Source of the DNA: Amycolatopsis japonica
GTDB lineage: Bacteria > Actinomycetota > Actinomycetes > Mycobacteriales > Pseudonocardiaceae
Direction of reading: 5' to 3'
Assembly: GCF_000732925.1 (NCBI RefSeq)
Contig: NZ_CP008953.1
Location: 5,146,001 to 5,210,000, forward strand
Length of the DNA stretch: 64,000 nt
The notes beneath the pieces were generated by a model that worked only from the letters and a program-made list of their open reading frames with translations, did no database searches and was not told the DNA's origin. Of the stretch, positions 34,288-42,762 are shown piece by piece (the stretch's first letter is position 1; each line of letters begins with the position of its first letter). Position numbers and translations under genes: made by a program.

Positions 34288-35247
34288 ATGAGACGCAAGC
34301 TCCGCCCGCCGCTCCCGCCCCGCCACGGGCTCGATCCCGCGAGGCTCAAGATGCCCGCCGAGGGGCCGTGGACGACATTGCGCGAGCACCTCGTCGAGCG
34401 GCTTCCCCGCGTCGCGCCCGAACGGATCGAGGAGATGCTCCGCGAGGAACGCATCGTCGGGCTCGACGGGCCGCTGGGCGTCGATTCGCCGTTCGTGCCG
34501 GACTCGTTCATCTGGTTCCATCGCGACCTGCCCGACGAGGTCGAGGTGCCGTTCGAGGTTTCCGTACTGCACCGCGACGAGCATTTCCTCATCGCCGACA
34601 AACCGCATTTCCTCGCGACGATCCCGCGTGGACGGCACATCCTGCAGACCGCGCTGGTCCGGCTGCGCCGCGACCTCGACCTCCCGCGGCTCACCCCCGC
34701 GCACCGGCTCGACCGGGTCACCGCGGGGCTCATCCTGTTCGTGATCACCCGCGAAGTCCGCGGCAAATACCAGACGATGTTCCGAGACCGCTTGGTGCAC
34801 AAGGAATACGAGGCGATCGCGCGCCACGATCCTGCCGTCGCCATGCCGCGCGAGATCAGCAGCCGCATCGTCAAGGAACGCGGGGTCATCGCCGCGCAGG
34901 AGATCGACGGGCCGCCCAATGCCGAGACCCGCGTCGAGCTGATCGAGCACCGCGACGGTCTCGGCCGCTACCGGCTGATCCCCGCGACCGGCCGCACCCA
35001 CCAGCTCAGACTGCACATGAGCGGCCTCGGGTTGCCGATTCTCGGCGACGACTTCTACCCGGAGCTGACCGAAACCCCGCTCGACGACTTCACCGAACCC
35101 TTGCAGCTGCTGGCGAAGGTCCTCGAGTTCACCGATCCGGTCACCGGGGAACGCCGCCGGTTCGAGAGCAGGCGGACGCTCCAGGCTTGGACGGATCTCG
35201 ACGCGTGGCGCCGCGGCCCGAGCCTCGTGAGTGGCGAGGACGGTTAG
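34288..35247 (+). CDS. RluA-family pseudouridine synthase
   Basis: A 319-residue enzyme. Residues 20-75 look like an S4-like region (LREHLVERLPRVAPERIEEML), and the catalytic core begins near residue 90. The RluA signature PAHRLDRVTAGLILF carries the catalytic Asp. HKEYEAIARH, ATGRTHQLRLHM and LPILGDDFYPE follow, all typical. It converts specific uridines in rRNA or tRNA to pseudouridine; the target cannot be read from sequence. The gene is leaderless from TAGAGT. Its stop codon lies inside a palindromic terminator shared with the convergent gene. Confidence 0.92.
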   Translation: MRRKLRPPLPPRHGLDPARLKMPAEGPWTTLREHLVERLPRVAPERIEEMLREERIVGLDGPLGVDSPFVPDSFIWFHRDLPDEVEVPFEVSVLHRDEHFLIADKPHFLATIPRGRHILQTALVRLRRDLDLPRLTPAHRLDRVTAGLILFVITREVRGKYQTMFRDRLVHKEYEAIARHDPAVAMPREISSRIVKERGVIAAQEIDGPPNAETRVELIEHRDGLGRYRLIPATGRTHQLRLHMSGLGLPILGDDFYPELTETPLDDFTEPLQLLAKVLEFTDPVTGERRRFESRRTLQAWTDLDAWRRGPSLVSGEDG

Positions 35248-35262
35248 AACCGTCCTCGCCAC
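35231..35262. terminator. Bidirectional terminator embedding a stop codon
   Basis: Fifteen-base perfect arms (35231-35245 and 35248-35262) are separated by only AG. The TAG stop of the pseudouridine synthase (35245-35247) sits at the centre, and the convergent secreted-protein gene ends at 35280. Confidence 0.75.
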
Positions 35263-35279
35263 CACGAGGCGACCCCGGC

Positions 35280-35885
35280 TCACTTCCGCCAGAACTTGAT
35301 CCCGCTCCAGGTCACCTTGACCGGCCCGGCGCCGCTGGCCGTCCGGTAGGCGCCGAACTTGTCGTAATAGCTCCCGCCGCTGCTGCTCACGGTCTGCTTC
35401 AGCGAACCGTTGATGTACACCTTGTGCGTGCTCCCGACCTGGTGCACGGTGTTGACCCGCACCGACGTCCCGACGGTCGCGCCGCTTCCCAGGGTGTCCC
35501 CGCCGTGCACGGCGTAGAGCCGCCCGCCGCGTTCGACCGCGAGCATGAAGTACGGTCCGGCGGTCGGCGCGTCGCGGAAGGTCTGCTTCAGGCTGATCCG
35601 GCTGCCCGCCATGCTGGCGATCCGGAACGATCCCTCGAACTGCCGGGTCCCGCCGGTGTAGGTCACGTAGCGGCGTTCCGCCCGTTGGTCCCCGCTTCCG
35701 GTGGAGCAGGTCAGCTCGAAGTTCAGCCCGTCGACCTGGCCGCATCCGCGTTCCTGCACGGTGAACGAGGGGTTCTCCGCCGTCCACGGCCCCGTTCCGA
35801 CCTGGGCGTTCGCCGGCGTCGCCGACGCGATCAGGCCGAGGACGGCCGTCGCGGCCACCCCGGCGGTCCGAAGTCGTCTCCGCAT
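35280..35885 (-). CDS. Secreted protein, jelly-roll polysaccharide-lyase-like
   Basis: A 201-residue precursor with a clear signal peptide (MRRRLRTAGVAATAVLGLIA, cleavage after ATPANA near residue 27). The mature part is all-beta. It contains one Cys pair, a YVTYTGGTRQFEGSFRIASM strand pair and a C-terminal YYDKFGAYRTASGAGPVKV repeat of the type that closes concanavalin-like beta sandwiches of alginate- or glucuronan-lyase-like proteins. The enzyme activity is not certain; the fold assignment is by pattern. ATG 35885. Stand-alone gene. Confidence 0.65.
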   Translation of the reverse strand: MRRRLRTAGVAATAVLGLIASATPANAQVGTGPWTAENPSFTVQERGCGQVDGLNFELTCSTGSGDQRAERRYVTYTGGTRQFEGSFRIASMAGSRISLKQTFRDAPTAGPYFMLAVERGGRLYAVHGGDTLGSGATVGTSVRVNTVHQVGSTHKVYINGSLKQTVSSSGGSYYDKFGAYRTASGAGPVKVTWSGIKFWRK

Positions 35886-36011
35886 CCTGCCTCCTGCACA
35901 CTCAGGGCGGCGGTGGTGGTCCAGACCAGGACCAGGCTGCGACTGTACGAGCGCGAACCGTCATCGGACAAGACGTTGACGCTCCGGCGTCCCGCTGATT
36001 GGGTAACGACG

Positions 36012-36599
36012 GTGATCCTCTCCTTGACGGTCCTCGAAGGACTGGCGGCCGGGACGATCGACCTGACCTTCCGGCGCTGGTCGAAACAGAACGTCCGCGC
36101 CGGCGACGTCATGCGGCTGGAAGCCGGGGTGATCGAGGTCGTCTCGGTCGAGATCGTCGACCCCGGCCACATCACCGAGGCCGAAGCCCGCCGTTCCGGC
36201 GCGGAGTCCGCGAACGCGGTCCGCGGGACACTGCGCGGCCCCGCGGACGCCCCGGTGTACCGGATCCGGCTGCGCTACGTCGGCCCCGATCCCCGGCACG
36301 CGCTCAGCGCGGACGCCGAACTGTCCGAAAAGGACGTCGAGGCGATCGGCAAGCGGTTGTCCAAGATGGACAACCGCCGCCCGTGGACGCACGAGACCTT
36401 GCGGCTCATCGCCGAAAATCCCGGCCGCCGCGCGCAGGACCTCGCCGACCTCCTCGGCCGCGAGAAGGAACCGTTGAAGATCGACATCCGCAAGCTGAAG
36501 AACCTGGGCCTGACACTCAGCCTCGAAGTCGGCTACCGGATCTCCCCTCGCGGCGCGGCTTACCTGCGCCTCACCGAGGATCCCGGTAGAACGCGCTGA
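36012..36599 (+). CDS. Hypothetical ASCH-like plus winged-helix-like protein (195 aa)
   Basis: A 195-residue soluble protein from GTG 36012. The first 100 residues (VILSLTVLEGLAAGTIDLTF, then RRWSKQNVRAGDVMRLEAGV) resemble an ASCH/PUA-like RNA-binding barrel. The last 75 residues (WTHETLRLIAENPGRRAQDL, then a KIDIRKLKNLGL helix) read as a winged helix. An ASCH-wHTH fusion would fit a regulatory or RNA-modification role, but I know of no characterised member. The start is uncertain because no ribosome site is visible; the frame is open upstream. Its last 29 bases overlap the convergent hydrolase gene. Confidence 0.65.
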   Translation: MILSLTVLEGLAAGTIDLTFRRWSKQNVRAGDVMRLEAGVIEVVSVEIVDPGHITEAEARRSGAESANAVRGTLRGPADAPVYRIRLRYVGPDPRHALSADAELSEKDVEAIGKRLSKMDNRRPWTHETLRLIAENPGRRAQDLADLLGREKEPLKIDIRKLKNLGLTLSLEVGYRISPRGAAYLRLTEDPGRTR

Positions 36600-37350
36600 G
36601 CTCAGGCGCGAGCCGCTCCGGCGCGACACTGTGGAACTCCCCGTCCAGCTCGACCTGCCGCGCCCCTGGGACCATCTTCGCCGCGGCGAGAGCGGCGGCC
36701 TTCAGCCAGTCGGTGCTGCCGTTGCTGTTCACCACGAGCACGGGCGTCGCGATCGACGCCAGTTCGCCCGGGACCTTGGAATCCCTCATCACGAAGGCGT
36801 CGTAGACGAGCGTGGGCGCGAACGAGCGCAGCTCCGCCCACATCGGCGTCGCCTTGGCCGCGGTGACGGCCTCCGCCGGAGTGCCGACCGCGGACATCGT
36901 GAACAGCGCGACGGCGTCGTCCCACCGGTCCGCCGCGACCAGCTCGCGCATCTCGTCGGCGTACCCCTCGGGGACTTCTTCCGTCTCGCCGCGATAAGGC
37001 GGCTCGAAGACCGACAGGCGCGCCATCGGCACTCCCGCCGCGGCCGCGAGCAGCGCCAGCGCGCCGCCCGAGGAGATGCCATGCACGATCACCGGCTCAC
37101 CGAGCGCCGCGACCACCGCGGCCAGGTCCTCGATCTCCCGCTCGACCGCGTACGGCGCGGTGTCGCCGCTGTCACCCCGGCCCCGGCGGTCGTAGGTCAC
37201 CACGGAGAACTCGGCCGTCAGCTCCGCGACGAGCGGTTCGTCACCGTGCCGGTCGTTGCCCGCGCCCGCGACGACGACCAGCGCCTGCCCCTCGCCGCGT
37301 CGTTCGAACGCGATCGGCGTTCCGTCCGCGGACGTCGCTGTGTGGATCAT
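36571..37350 (-). CDS. Alpha/beta hydrolase
   Basis: A 259-residue alpha/beta hydrolase. It starts MIHTATSADGTPIAFERRGE, has the oxyanion/GDS region VVTYDRRGRGDSGD, a nucleophile elbow HGISSGG (Ser near residue 97), a late acid in VLVVNSNGSTDWLK and a terminal His in GEFHSVAPE. The elbow G-I-S-S-G is a slight variant of G-x-S-x-G and is still usable. Start ATG 37350 or nine bases upstream at ATG 37359. Substrate unknown. It is divergent from the AlkB-like gene across a 100-base gap that holds an SOS box. Confidence 0.85.
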   Translation of the reverse strand: MIHTATSADGTPIAFERRGEGQALVVVAGAGNDRHGDEPLVAELTAEFSVVTYDRRGRGDSGDTAPYAVEREIEDLAAVVAALGEPVIVHGISSGGALALLAAAAGVPMARLSVFEPPYRGETEEVPEGYADEMRELVAADRWDDAVALFTMSAVGTPAEAVTAAKATPMWAELRSFAPTLVYDAFVMRDSKVPGELASIATPVLVVNSNGSTDWLKAAALAAAKMVPGARQVELDGEFHSVAPERLAPELSAFYRDPR

Positions 37351-37401
37351 GCGGACCATCGTGCCCGACCCCACCGACAGAATCAGGTCATTTACGCCCA
37401 A

Positions 37402-37417
37402 TCGAACACCCGTTCGA
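37402..37417. promoter_or_regulatory. SOS (LexA) box
   Basis: TCGAACACCCGTTCGA is a perfect-arm match to the actinobacterial LexA site TCGAAC-N4-GTTCGA. It lies 34-49 bases before the ATG of the AlkB-like gene and overlaps its -35 region; TAGGTT at 37437-37442 is the -10. Confidence 0.8.
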
Positions 37418-37436
37418 CAAATGATCGGAACCGGGG

Positions 37437-37442
37437 TAGGTT
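37437..37442 (+). promoter_or_regulatory. -10 element for leaderless AlkB-like gene
   Basis: TAGGTT stands eight bases before ATG 37451. No ribosome site precedes the ATG, so the mRNA is probably leaderless and repressible from the LexA box 20 bases upstream. Confidence 0.55.
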
Positions 37443-37450
37443 CGGTTGCC

Positions 37451-38077
37451 ATGACCCCCGCCCTTCAAGCCTCGCTGTTCGACGAGTGCGCCGCGCTCGG
37501 GCTCGGCTCGCTCGACGGGCTCCGGCGCACCGAGCTGACCCGCGGCGCCTGGATCGACGTGCTGCCCGGCTGGCTCTCCGGCGCCGACGAACTGTTCACC
37601 CGGCTCGCCGAAGACGTGCCGTGGCAGGCCGAACGACGGCAGATGTACGACCGCGTCGTCGCCGTTCCCCGGCTACTGAGCTACTACCGCGAAGGCATGC
37701 CGCTCCCCCACCCGATCCTCACGGAGGCGCGGGAGACACTCACGGCGCACTACGCGGACGAGCTCGGCGAGCCGTTCGTGACCTCCGGTCTGTGTTTCTA
37801 CCGGGACGGGCGCGACAGTGTCGCCTGGCACGGCGACGACACCGGCCGCTCCCGCACCGAGGACACCATGGTCGCGATCGTCTCGGTCGGCGCCGCCCGG
37901 CAGCTGGCGCTGCGCCCGCGTGGCGGAGGCGAGACGGTCCGGCACGCCCTCGGCCACGGCGACCTGATCGTCATGGGCGGCAGCTGCCAGCGCACCTGGG
38001 AACACGCCGTCCCCAAGACCGCCAAACCGGTCGGCCCGAGGATCAGCATCCAGTTCCGCCCGAGAGGAGTCGCCTGA
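37451..38077 (+). CDS. AlkB-like 2-oxoglutarate/Fe(II) DNA repair dioxygenase
   Basis: A 208-residue dioxygenase. Iron ligands are visible as WHGDD (HxD) and the later His in TWEHAVPK; the 2-oxoglutarate-binding Arg pair is in RISIQFRPR. The substrate-lid region SGLCFYRDGRDSVAWH matches the AlkB family pattern in which N-x-Y-x-D-G is common; here Asn is replaced by Cys. It should reverse alkyl damage in DNA or RNA by oxidative demethylation. A LexA box upstream indicates induction in the SOS response. It ends four bases before the convergent P450 gene's stop. Confidence 0.9.
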   Translation: MTPALQASLFDECAALGLGSLDGLRRTELTRGAWIDVLPGWLSGADELFTRLAEDVPWQAERRQMYDRVVAVPRLLSYYREGMPLPHPILTEARETLTAHYADELGEPFVTSGLCFYRDGRDSVAWHGDDTGRSRTEDTMVAIVSVGAARQLALRPRGGGETVRHALGHGDLIVMGGSCQRTWEHAVPKTAKPVGPRISIQFRPRGVA

Positions 38078-38081
38078 AAGA

Positions 38082-39356
38082 TCAGTCCAGCAGCACGGGC
38101 AACGCGTCGACGCCGTAGACGATGGAGACCTTCCGGAAGCCGACCTCTTCCGGTTCGACCGCCAGCCGCATCTCCGGGAACCGGCGGATCAGCGCGGGAT
38201 ACGCGGTGCGCAGTTCCATCCTGGCCAGTTCGGCGCCGATGCAGCGGTGGATGCCCCAGCCGAAGGCGAGATGCGACGTCGGCTCGCGGGTCGCGTCGAA
38301 CTTCTCCATGTCCTCGCCGAGGACGCCGTCGCGGTTCGCGACGCTGAGCGACACCAGCACGATGTCGCCCTTCGCGATCCGGACCCCGGCGATCTCCATG
38401 TCCTCCTTGGCGAACCGCGGGAAGGCCATCTGCACCACGGTCAGGTACCGCAGCAGTTCCTCGACGAACTTGTGGACGGCATCGTCGTCGCCGCGGACGG
38501 TTTCGAACAGCTCGCGATCCTTGAGCAGCACGAGCGCACCGAGCGCGAGCATGCTCGCCGTGGTCTCCAGCCCGCCGGTGAGCACGCCGTCGGCGAGGCC
38601 CGCCAGCTCGCGGTCGTCGATCTCGTCGCCGTGCTCCTTGATGAGCATGCCGAGCAGACCGTCGCCCGGCTTCGCGCGCTGCTTCTTGACGATCTCGTCC
38701 AGATAGGACAGTGACTCGGTCATCGCACCGAGTGACGCCCCCGCGCCACCGAAGAGATCGAACCGCGCGGTGCTCAGCCGCTGGAAGTCGTCGCGATCCT
38801 CGTACGGGACGCCCAGCAGCTCACAGATCGTCAGCGACGGGATCGGCAGCGCGAAGGCCTCCCACAGATCGACGGGGCCGTCCGCCTTCTCCATCGCGTC
38901 GAGCTGCTCGGCGACGATCTCGTCGATCCGCGGCGTCAGGCGCGACAGCCGCCGCATGGTGAACTCCGGCGTGAGCAGCCGCCGCAGCCGGGTGTGCACC
39001 GGCGGATCGGCGAACCCGAGCCCGCCGGGGTTCTGGTCCTCGGTCACGCCGGCGTTCCCGACCAGGTTCGTGAAGTCGCTGCTGAACTCGCCGACCTTGC
39101 CCAGCACGGCCTTGGCCTCGTCGTAGCCGGTGACCAGCCAGCCGTTCATCCCGAACGGCAGGTCGAGCTTGCTGATCGGCTCCGCCGCGCGGATCCGGCC
39201 CAGCTCGGCCACCGGATCGAGACCGTCGCGCTTGAGCGGCAGCAGCGCGTTGTCCGGGATGACCGACATCTTGGACAGGTCGAAACCGTTCTTCTGCTGA
39301 CGCGCGAGGTAACGGCGGCCGATCCAAGCCAGCACGCGCGAGCGAATGCTCCCCAT
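38082..39356 (-). CDS. Cytochrome P450
   Basis: A 424-residue class I bacterial P450. The I-helix reads GGLETTASML (acid-alcohol pair present as Glu-Thr). The ExxR is in VEELLRYLTVV, and the heme-binding loop is FGWGIHRCIGAELARMEL with the Cys ligand. HTRLRRLLTPEFTMRRL is the C-helix. It would hydroxylate or epoxidise a small lipophilic molecule using ferredoxin electrons; no ferredoxin gene adjoins. Start ATG 39356 (MGSIRSRVLAWIG). Substrate unpredictable. A 256-base gap separates it from the divergent ATPase regulator. Confidence 0.93.
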   Translation of the reverse strand: MGSIRSRVLAWIGRRYLARQQKNGFDLSKMSVIPDNALLPLKRDGLDPVAELGRIRAAEPISKLDLPFGMNGWLVTGYDEAKAVLGKVGEFSSDFTNLVGNAGVTEDQNPGGLGFADPPVHTRLRRLLTPEFTMRRLSRLTPRIDEIVAEQLDAMEKADGPVDLWEAFALPIPSLTICELLGVPYEDRDDFQRLSTARFDLFGGAGASLGAMTESLSYLDEIVKKQRAKPGDGLLGMLIKEHGDEIDDRELAGLADGVLTGGLETTASMLALGALVLLKDRELFETVRGDDDAVHKFVEELLRYLTVVQMAFPRFAKEDMEIAGVRIAKGDIVLVSLSVANRDGVLGEDMEKFDATREPTSHLAFGWGIHRCIGAELARMELRTAYPALIRRFPEMRLAVEPEEVGFRKVSIVYGVDALPVLLD

Positions 39357-39612
39357 ACCTCGCACCCTACTCCAGCCCGCGACCACCTGACCTGGCACAA
39401 CAGGCCGCCGTCGCCCGCCGGGACAGGAATTTCGACGGCTGTTCACCCGCCGTCCCACTCGATTGCTCACGTCCAGAAAGTCGGATTTCCCCCGTCAAGG
39501 GTTCCCGGCGACCGGGAGACGTCGGTCACCGTCGGTCACGACGGACCGGAGGTAACGCCTGACAGCGGACGCGCGTCGTGAGATTGTCGGACCCTACTGG
39601 GAGGATTCGGAC

Positions 39613-42600
39613 ATGTCAGCCGCCCTCATCGGACGTGACCATCCCGCGGGGGTGCTCCGCGCGGAGATCGCCCGCGCCACCGAAAGCCACGGCGGGCTGG
39701 TGCTGGTCACCGGGGAAGCCGGAATCGGCAAGACCACGCTCGTCACCGGCGCCGCCGAAGAGGCGAAGCGTCTCGGCGCCCTCGTGCTCAACGGGTCCTG
39801 CTGGGACTCCGCGAGCGCTCCGGGCTACTGGCCGTGGACACAGGTGGTCCGCGGGCTGCGGCGCGCGGTCGGCGAGCGCTGCTGGGCCGCGATGGCCGAC
39901 AGCGCGTTGGACGTCCTGCTCGGCGAGGCGCGCGGCGACGGCGCGGCCGACGGGTTCCGCTTGTACGACGCGGTGACGAGTGTGCTGGTGGCCGCTTCCC
40001 AGGATCAGCCGGTCGTCGTGGTGCTCGACGATCTGCACTGGGCCGACGCCGCGTCGCTGCGGCTGCTGGAGTTCGCCGCCCAGCACACCTGGTTCGAACG
40101 GCTGCTGCTGATCGGCACGTACCGGGATGTCGAGGTCGAAGCGACCGACCATCCGCTTCGCTCCCTCATGCTGCCGTTGCTCGCGAAGGCCACTTCGGTC
40201 ACTCTCACCGGCCTCGAACCGGACGAGGTCGGCACGCTCATGGCCAGGACGGCGGGCGCGGAGCCCGACGACGCATTGGTCGCCGAGGTCCACCGCCGCA
40301 CCGGAGGGAATCCGTTCTTCGTCGAGCAGACGGCGCGGCTGTGGCACAGCGGCGGTTCCGCGGAAACCATCGCTCCAGGCGTGGCCGACGCCCTGCAGAG
40401 ACGGCTTTCCCTGCTCCCCCAGCCGGTCCTCGCCCTCCTGACCACCGCGTCCGTGCTCGGCAGGGAATTCCACCGGCGGCTGCTCGCGGGGGTGGCGTCG
40501 GCGCCCGTGCCCCAGGTGGATCGGCTGCTCGACCAGGCCGTCGCGGCGCGACTGGTCGTGGTGCACGGGCAGGGCCGGTTCGCCTTCGCCCACGACCTCG
40601 TCCGCGAGACGCTGTACGCGAGCCTGTCCGAAGCGGACCGTCGCAGGCATCACGCCGCGGTCGTCGCGGCGGCCCGCGAGGCGCCGTCGTCGTCGGACCG
40701 GCTCTTCCCCGCGGACATGGCCCGCCACGCGCTGCTCGCGGGCCGGGAACTCGATCCGGACAAGGCCGTCGATCTGCTGCTCGCCGCCGCGATCGACGCC
40801 ACCGGCCGGATGGCGATCGAGGAGACGACCACGCATTACCGGCGGGCGATGGAGATCGTCGACGACCGGAAGCGGCAAGCGGTCATCGCGCTCGAGTTGG
40901 GTGCGCATCTGACCCGCCACCAGGAAACCGAGGAGGGCAGGCAAGTCCTCGACGACGTCTCCGTGCTCATCCGCGAACTCGACGACGACGATCTCCTCGC
41001 CCGCCTGGCCTTGACCCTGATCCGCGCCGACCACAAGGGCCTGCGGGTCGACGAGACGGTCAAGGTGCTCACCGAAGCGCACGGACGGCTGTGCGGCCGT
41101 GAGCCCGGCCGGGACGTCACCGTCGAGGAGATGACGCAGGAACTGACCGCGCACATCATGATCACCGCCCGCGACGACCAGGACGATTCCGCCCTGTTGT
41201 TCGGTCTGTGGGCCCGGCACGACGCGATCTGGGGCCCCGGCAGCGCCGCGGAACGCGAGCGGCTCACCGACGAATTGGTCCTCGTCGGCCGCCGCACCTC
41301 GAACCCGGAATTGGAGCATTACGCGGCGTCGTTCAAGTGGGTGGCGCTGCTCGAACAGGGCGATCCCCGGTATTTCGAGCAATATCAGGAGTTCCTCGCC
41401 CTGGCGGCCACCGGCAGGGCGCCGAGCTCGCAGCTGGCGTCCCGGATCGACCAGAGCATCATCGCCACGCTCCAGGGCCGGTTCTCCGAGGCCGAGGCGT
41501 TCATCCAGCAGGTGATCTCGCGCCACGAGGGGGACGAGCATCCGCATTTCGGCGACCTGAACCAGTTGCAGAGGTGGGCCCGGTGGTGCCTGGAGGGGCG
41601 GTTCGGCGAGCTCGCCGGGTTGCACCGCGAGATCTCCCGCGGCGGGTACGCCTACAGCCGGTTGCTGGAGGCGATCACCGCGGCCCAGCGCGAGGATGTC
41701 GGGGAGGCCGTCCGGCTCACCGATCTCGCGGCCGACGTGAAGCCGTATCCGCGTGACCTGGAAGCGTTGTGGTTGCGCTGTCAGGCGCATACGGCGGCGA
41801 TCTCACGCGATCCCGAACGGTGTGAAGCGGCCCGCGCGCTCCTTCTGCCGTACAGCGGGGAGTGGCTGGTCTCCCTCTACGGCTGCGAGATCTCCGGCCC
41901 GGTCGACCTCTGGCTCGGTAGGCTCGATCTCGCGCAGGAACGGTGGCACGAAGCGGTGGACCGGCTGCGCGGTGCCGTGCTCTCCGCGGATCGCCTCAGG
42001 GCGACGGTCTGGGCGACCGAAGCCAAGTCCTGGCTGGCGATCGCCCTCCTCGGCCGCAACCTCGACGGCGACGCGACGGCCGCGACGACCCTGCTGTCCG
42101 AAGTGGACGAAGAAGCCACCGCGCTCGGTATGCGGCAGGTCGTGGCCAGGGTGACGCGGGCGCGCGAGGACGCGCGGACCCCGGCGGCGCCGACGGCCGA
42201 GTTCCGCCGCGACGAAAGCGTGTGGACCTTGCGCTTCGACGGCGTCACCACCCGCCTTCCGGACTCGAAAGGCTTGCGGGATCTGCATTTCCTGCTCGGC
42301 AGGCCGGGCTCGGAGGTGACGGCGGTGCGGTTGCTCGATCCCGAAGGAGGCGAGGTGGTCGTCGCCGCGAAGAGTCTCGGCGGGGACGCCGTCCTCGACG
42401 ACGAGGCGAAGGCCCGGTACCGCGCGCGGCTGGACGAACTCGACGAACTGATCGACACCGCGACCGGGCTCGGCCAGGACGCGCGCGCCGCCGCGCTGGA
42501 CCGGGAACGGGACGCGCTGCTCGCCGAGCTGCGGTCCGCGGCCGGGCTCGGCGGCCGCACCCGGCGGCTCGGCGACGAGGCCGAACGCGCCCGCAAGACG

Positions 42601-42738
42601 GTGACCGCCCGGATCCGGGACACCCTGCGCAAACTCGACGAGCAGCATCCGGCGCTGGCCGCGCACCTGCGCGCGTCGGTCACCACCGGTTCTTCGTGCC
42701 GTTACGCGCCCGAGGACAAAGTCCCCTGGCGGTTGTGA
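39613..42738 (+). CDS. Large AAA-type ATPase signalling protein without recognisable HTH
   Basis: A 1041-residue protein. The N-terminal ATPase has Walker A TGEAGIGKTTLVTGA and Walker B VVVLDDLHWADAASLRLL. A helical TPR-like region spans about 350-860. The C-terminal 170 residues are a distinct domain (WTLRFDGVTTRLPDSKGLRD, then a long DEAKARYRARLDELDELI coiled helix, ending TGSSCRYAPEDKVPWRL) found in other actinobacterial LAL-like ATPases. Unlike the LAL at 27601, no LuxR helix-turn-helix is visible. Start ATG 39613 has GGGAGGA upstream. A palindromic terminator overlaps its stop. Confidence 0.85.
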   Translation: MSAALIGRDHPAGVLRAEIARATESHGGLVLVTGEAGIGKTTLVTGAAEEAKRLGALVLNGSCWDSASAPGYWPWTQVVRGLRRAVGERCWAAMADSALDVLLGEARGDGAADGFRLYDAVTSVLVAASQDQPVVVVLDDLHWADAASLRLLEFAAQHTWFERLLLIGTYRDVEVEATDHPLRSLMLPLLAKATSVTLTGLEPDEVGTLMARTAGAEPDDALVAEVHRRTGGNPFFVEQTARLWHSGGSAETIAPGVADALQRRLSLLPQPVLALLTTASVLGREFHRRLLAGVASAPVPQVDRLLDQAVAARLVVVHGQGRFAFAHDLVRETLYASLSEADRRRHHAAVVAAAREAPSSSDRLFPADMARHALLAGRELDPDKAVDLLLAAAIDATGRMAIEETTTHYRRAMEIVDDRKRQAVIALELGAHLTRHQETEEGRQVLDDVSVLIRELDDDDLLARLALTLIRADHKGLRVDETVKVLTEAHGRLCGREPGRDVTVEEMTQELTAHIMITARDDQDDSALLFGLWARHDAIWGPGSAAERERLTDELVLVGRRTSNPELEHYAASFKWVALLEQGDPRYFEQYQEFLALAATGRAPSSQLASRIDQSIIATLQGRFSEAEAFIQQVISRHEGDEHPHFGDLNQLQRWARWCLEGRFGELAGLHREISRGGYAYSRLLEAITAAQREDVGEAVRLTDLAADVKPYPRDLEALWLRCQAHTAAISRDPERCEAARALLLPYSGEWLVSLYGCEISGPVDLWLGRLDLAQERWHEAVDRLRGAVLSADRLRATVWATEAKSWLAIALLGRNLDGDATAATTLLSEVDEEATALGMRQVVARVTRAREDARTPAAPTAEFRRDESVWTLRFDGVTTRLPDSKGLRDLHFLLGRPGSEVTAVRLLDPEGGEVVVAAKSLGGDAVLDDEAKARYRARLDELDELIDTATGLGQDARAAALDRERDALLAELRSAAGLGGRTRRLGDEAERARKTVTARIRDTLRKLDEQHPALAAHLRASVTTGSSCRYAPEDKVPWRL

Positions 42739-42751
42739 GCCGCCAGGGGAC
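42721..42751. terminator. Bidirectional terminator overlapping the ATPase stop
   Basis: Twelve-base perfect arms (42721-42732 and 42740-42751; GTCCCCTGGCGG and its complement) flank a 7-base loop that contains the TGA stop of the ATPase gene. The convergent DrrB gene ends at 42763. Confidence 0.75.
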
Positions 42752-42762
42752 CTATCCCCGGT

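Noticed and set aside
33702..36599. A 965-residue plus-strand frame
   Set aside because: It runs antisense to the AbiEi-like gene, through the pseudouridine synthase in another frame and antisense to the secreted protein gene. Only its last 195 residues look like a real protein.
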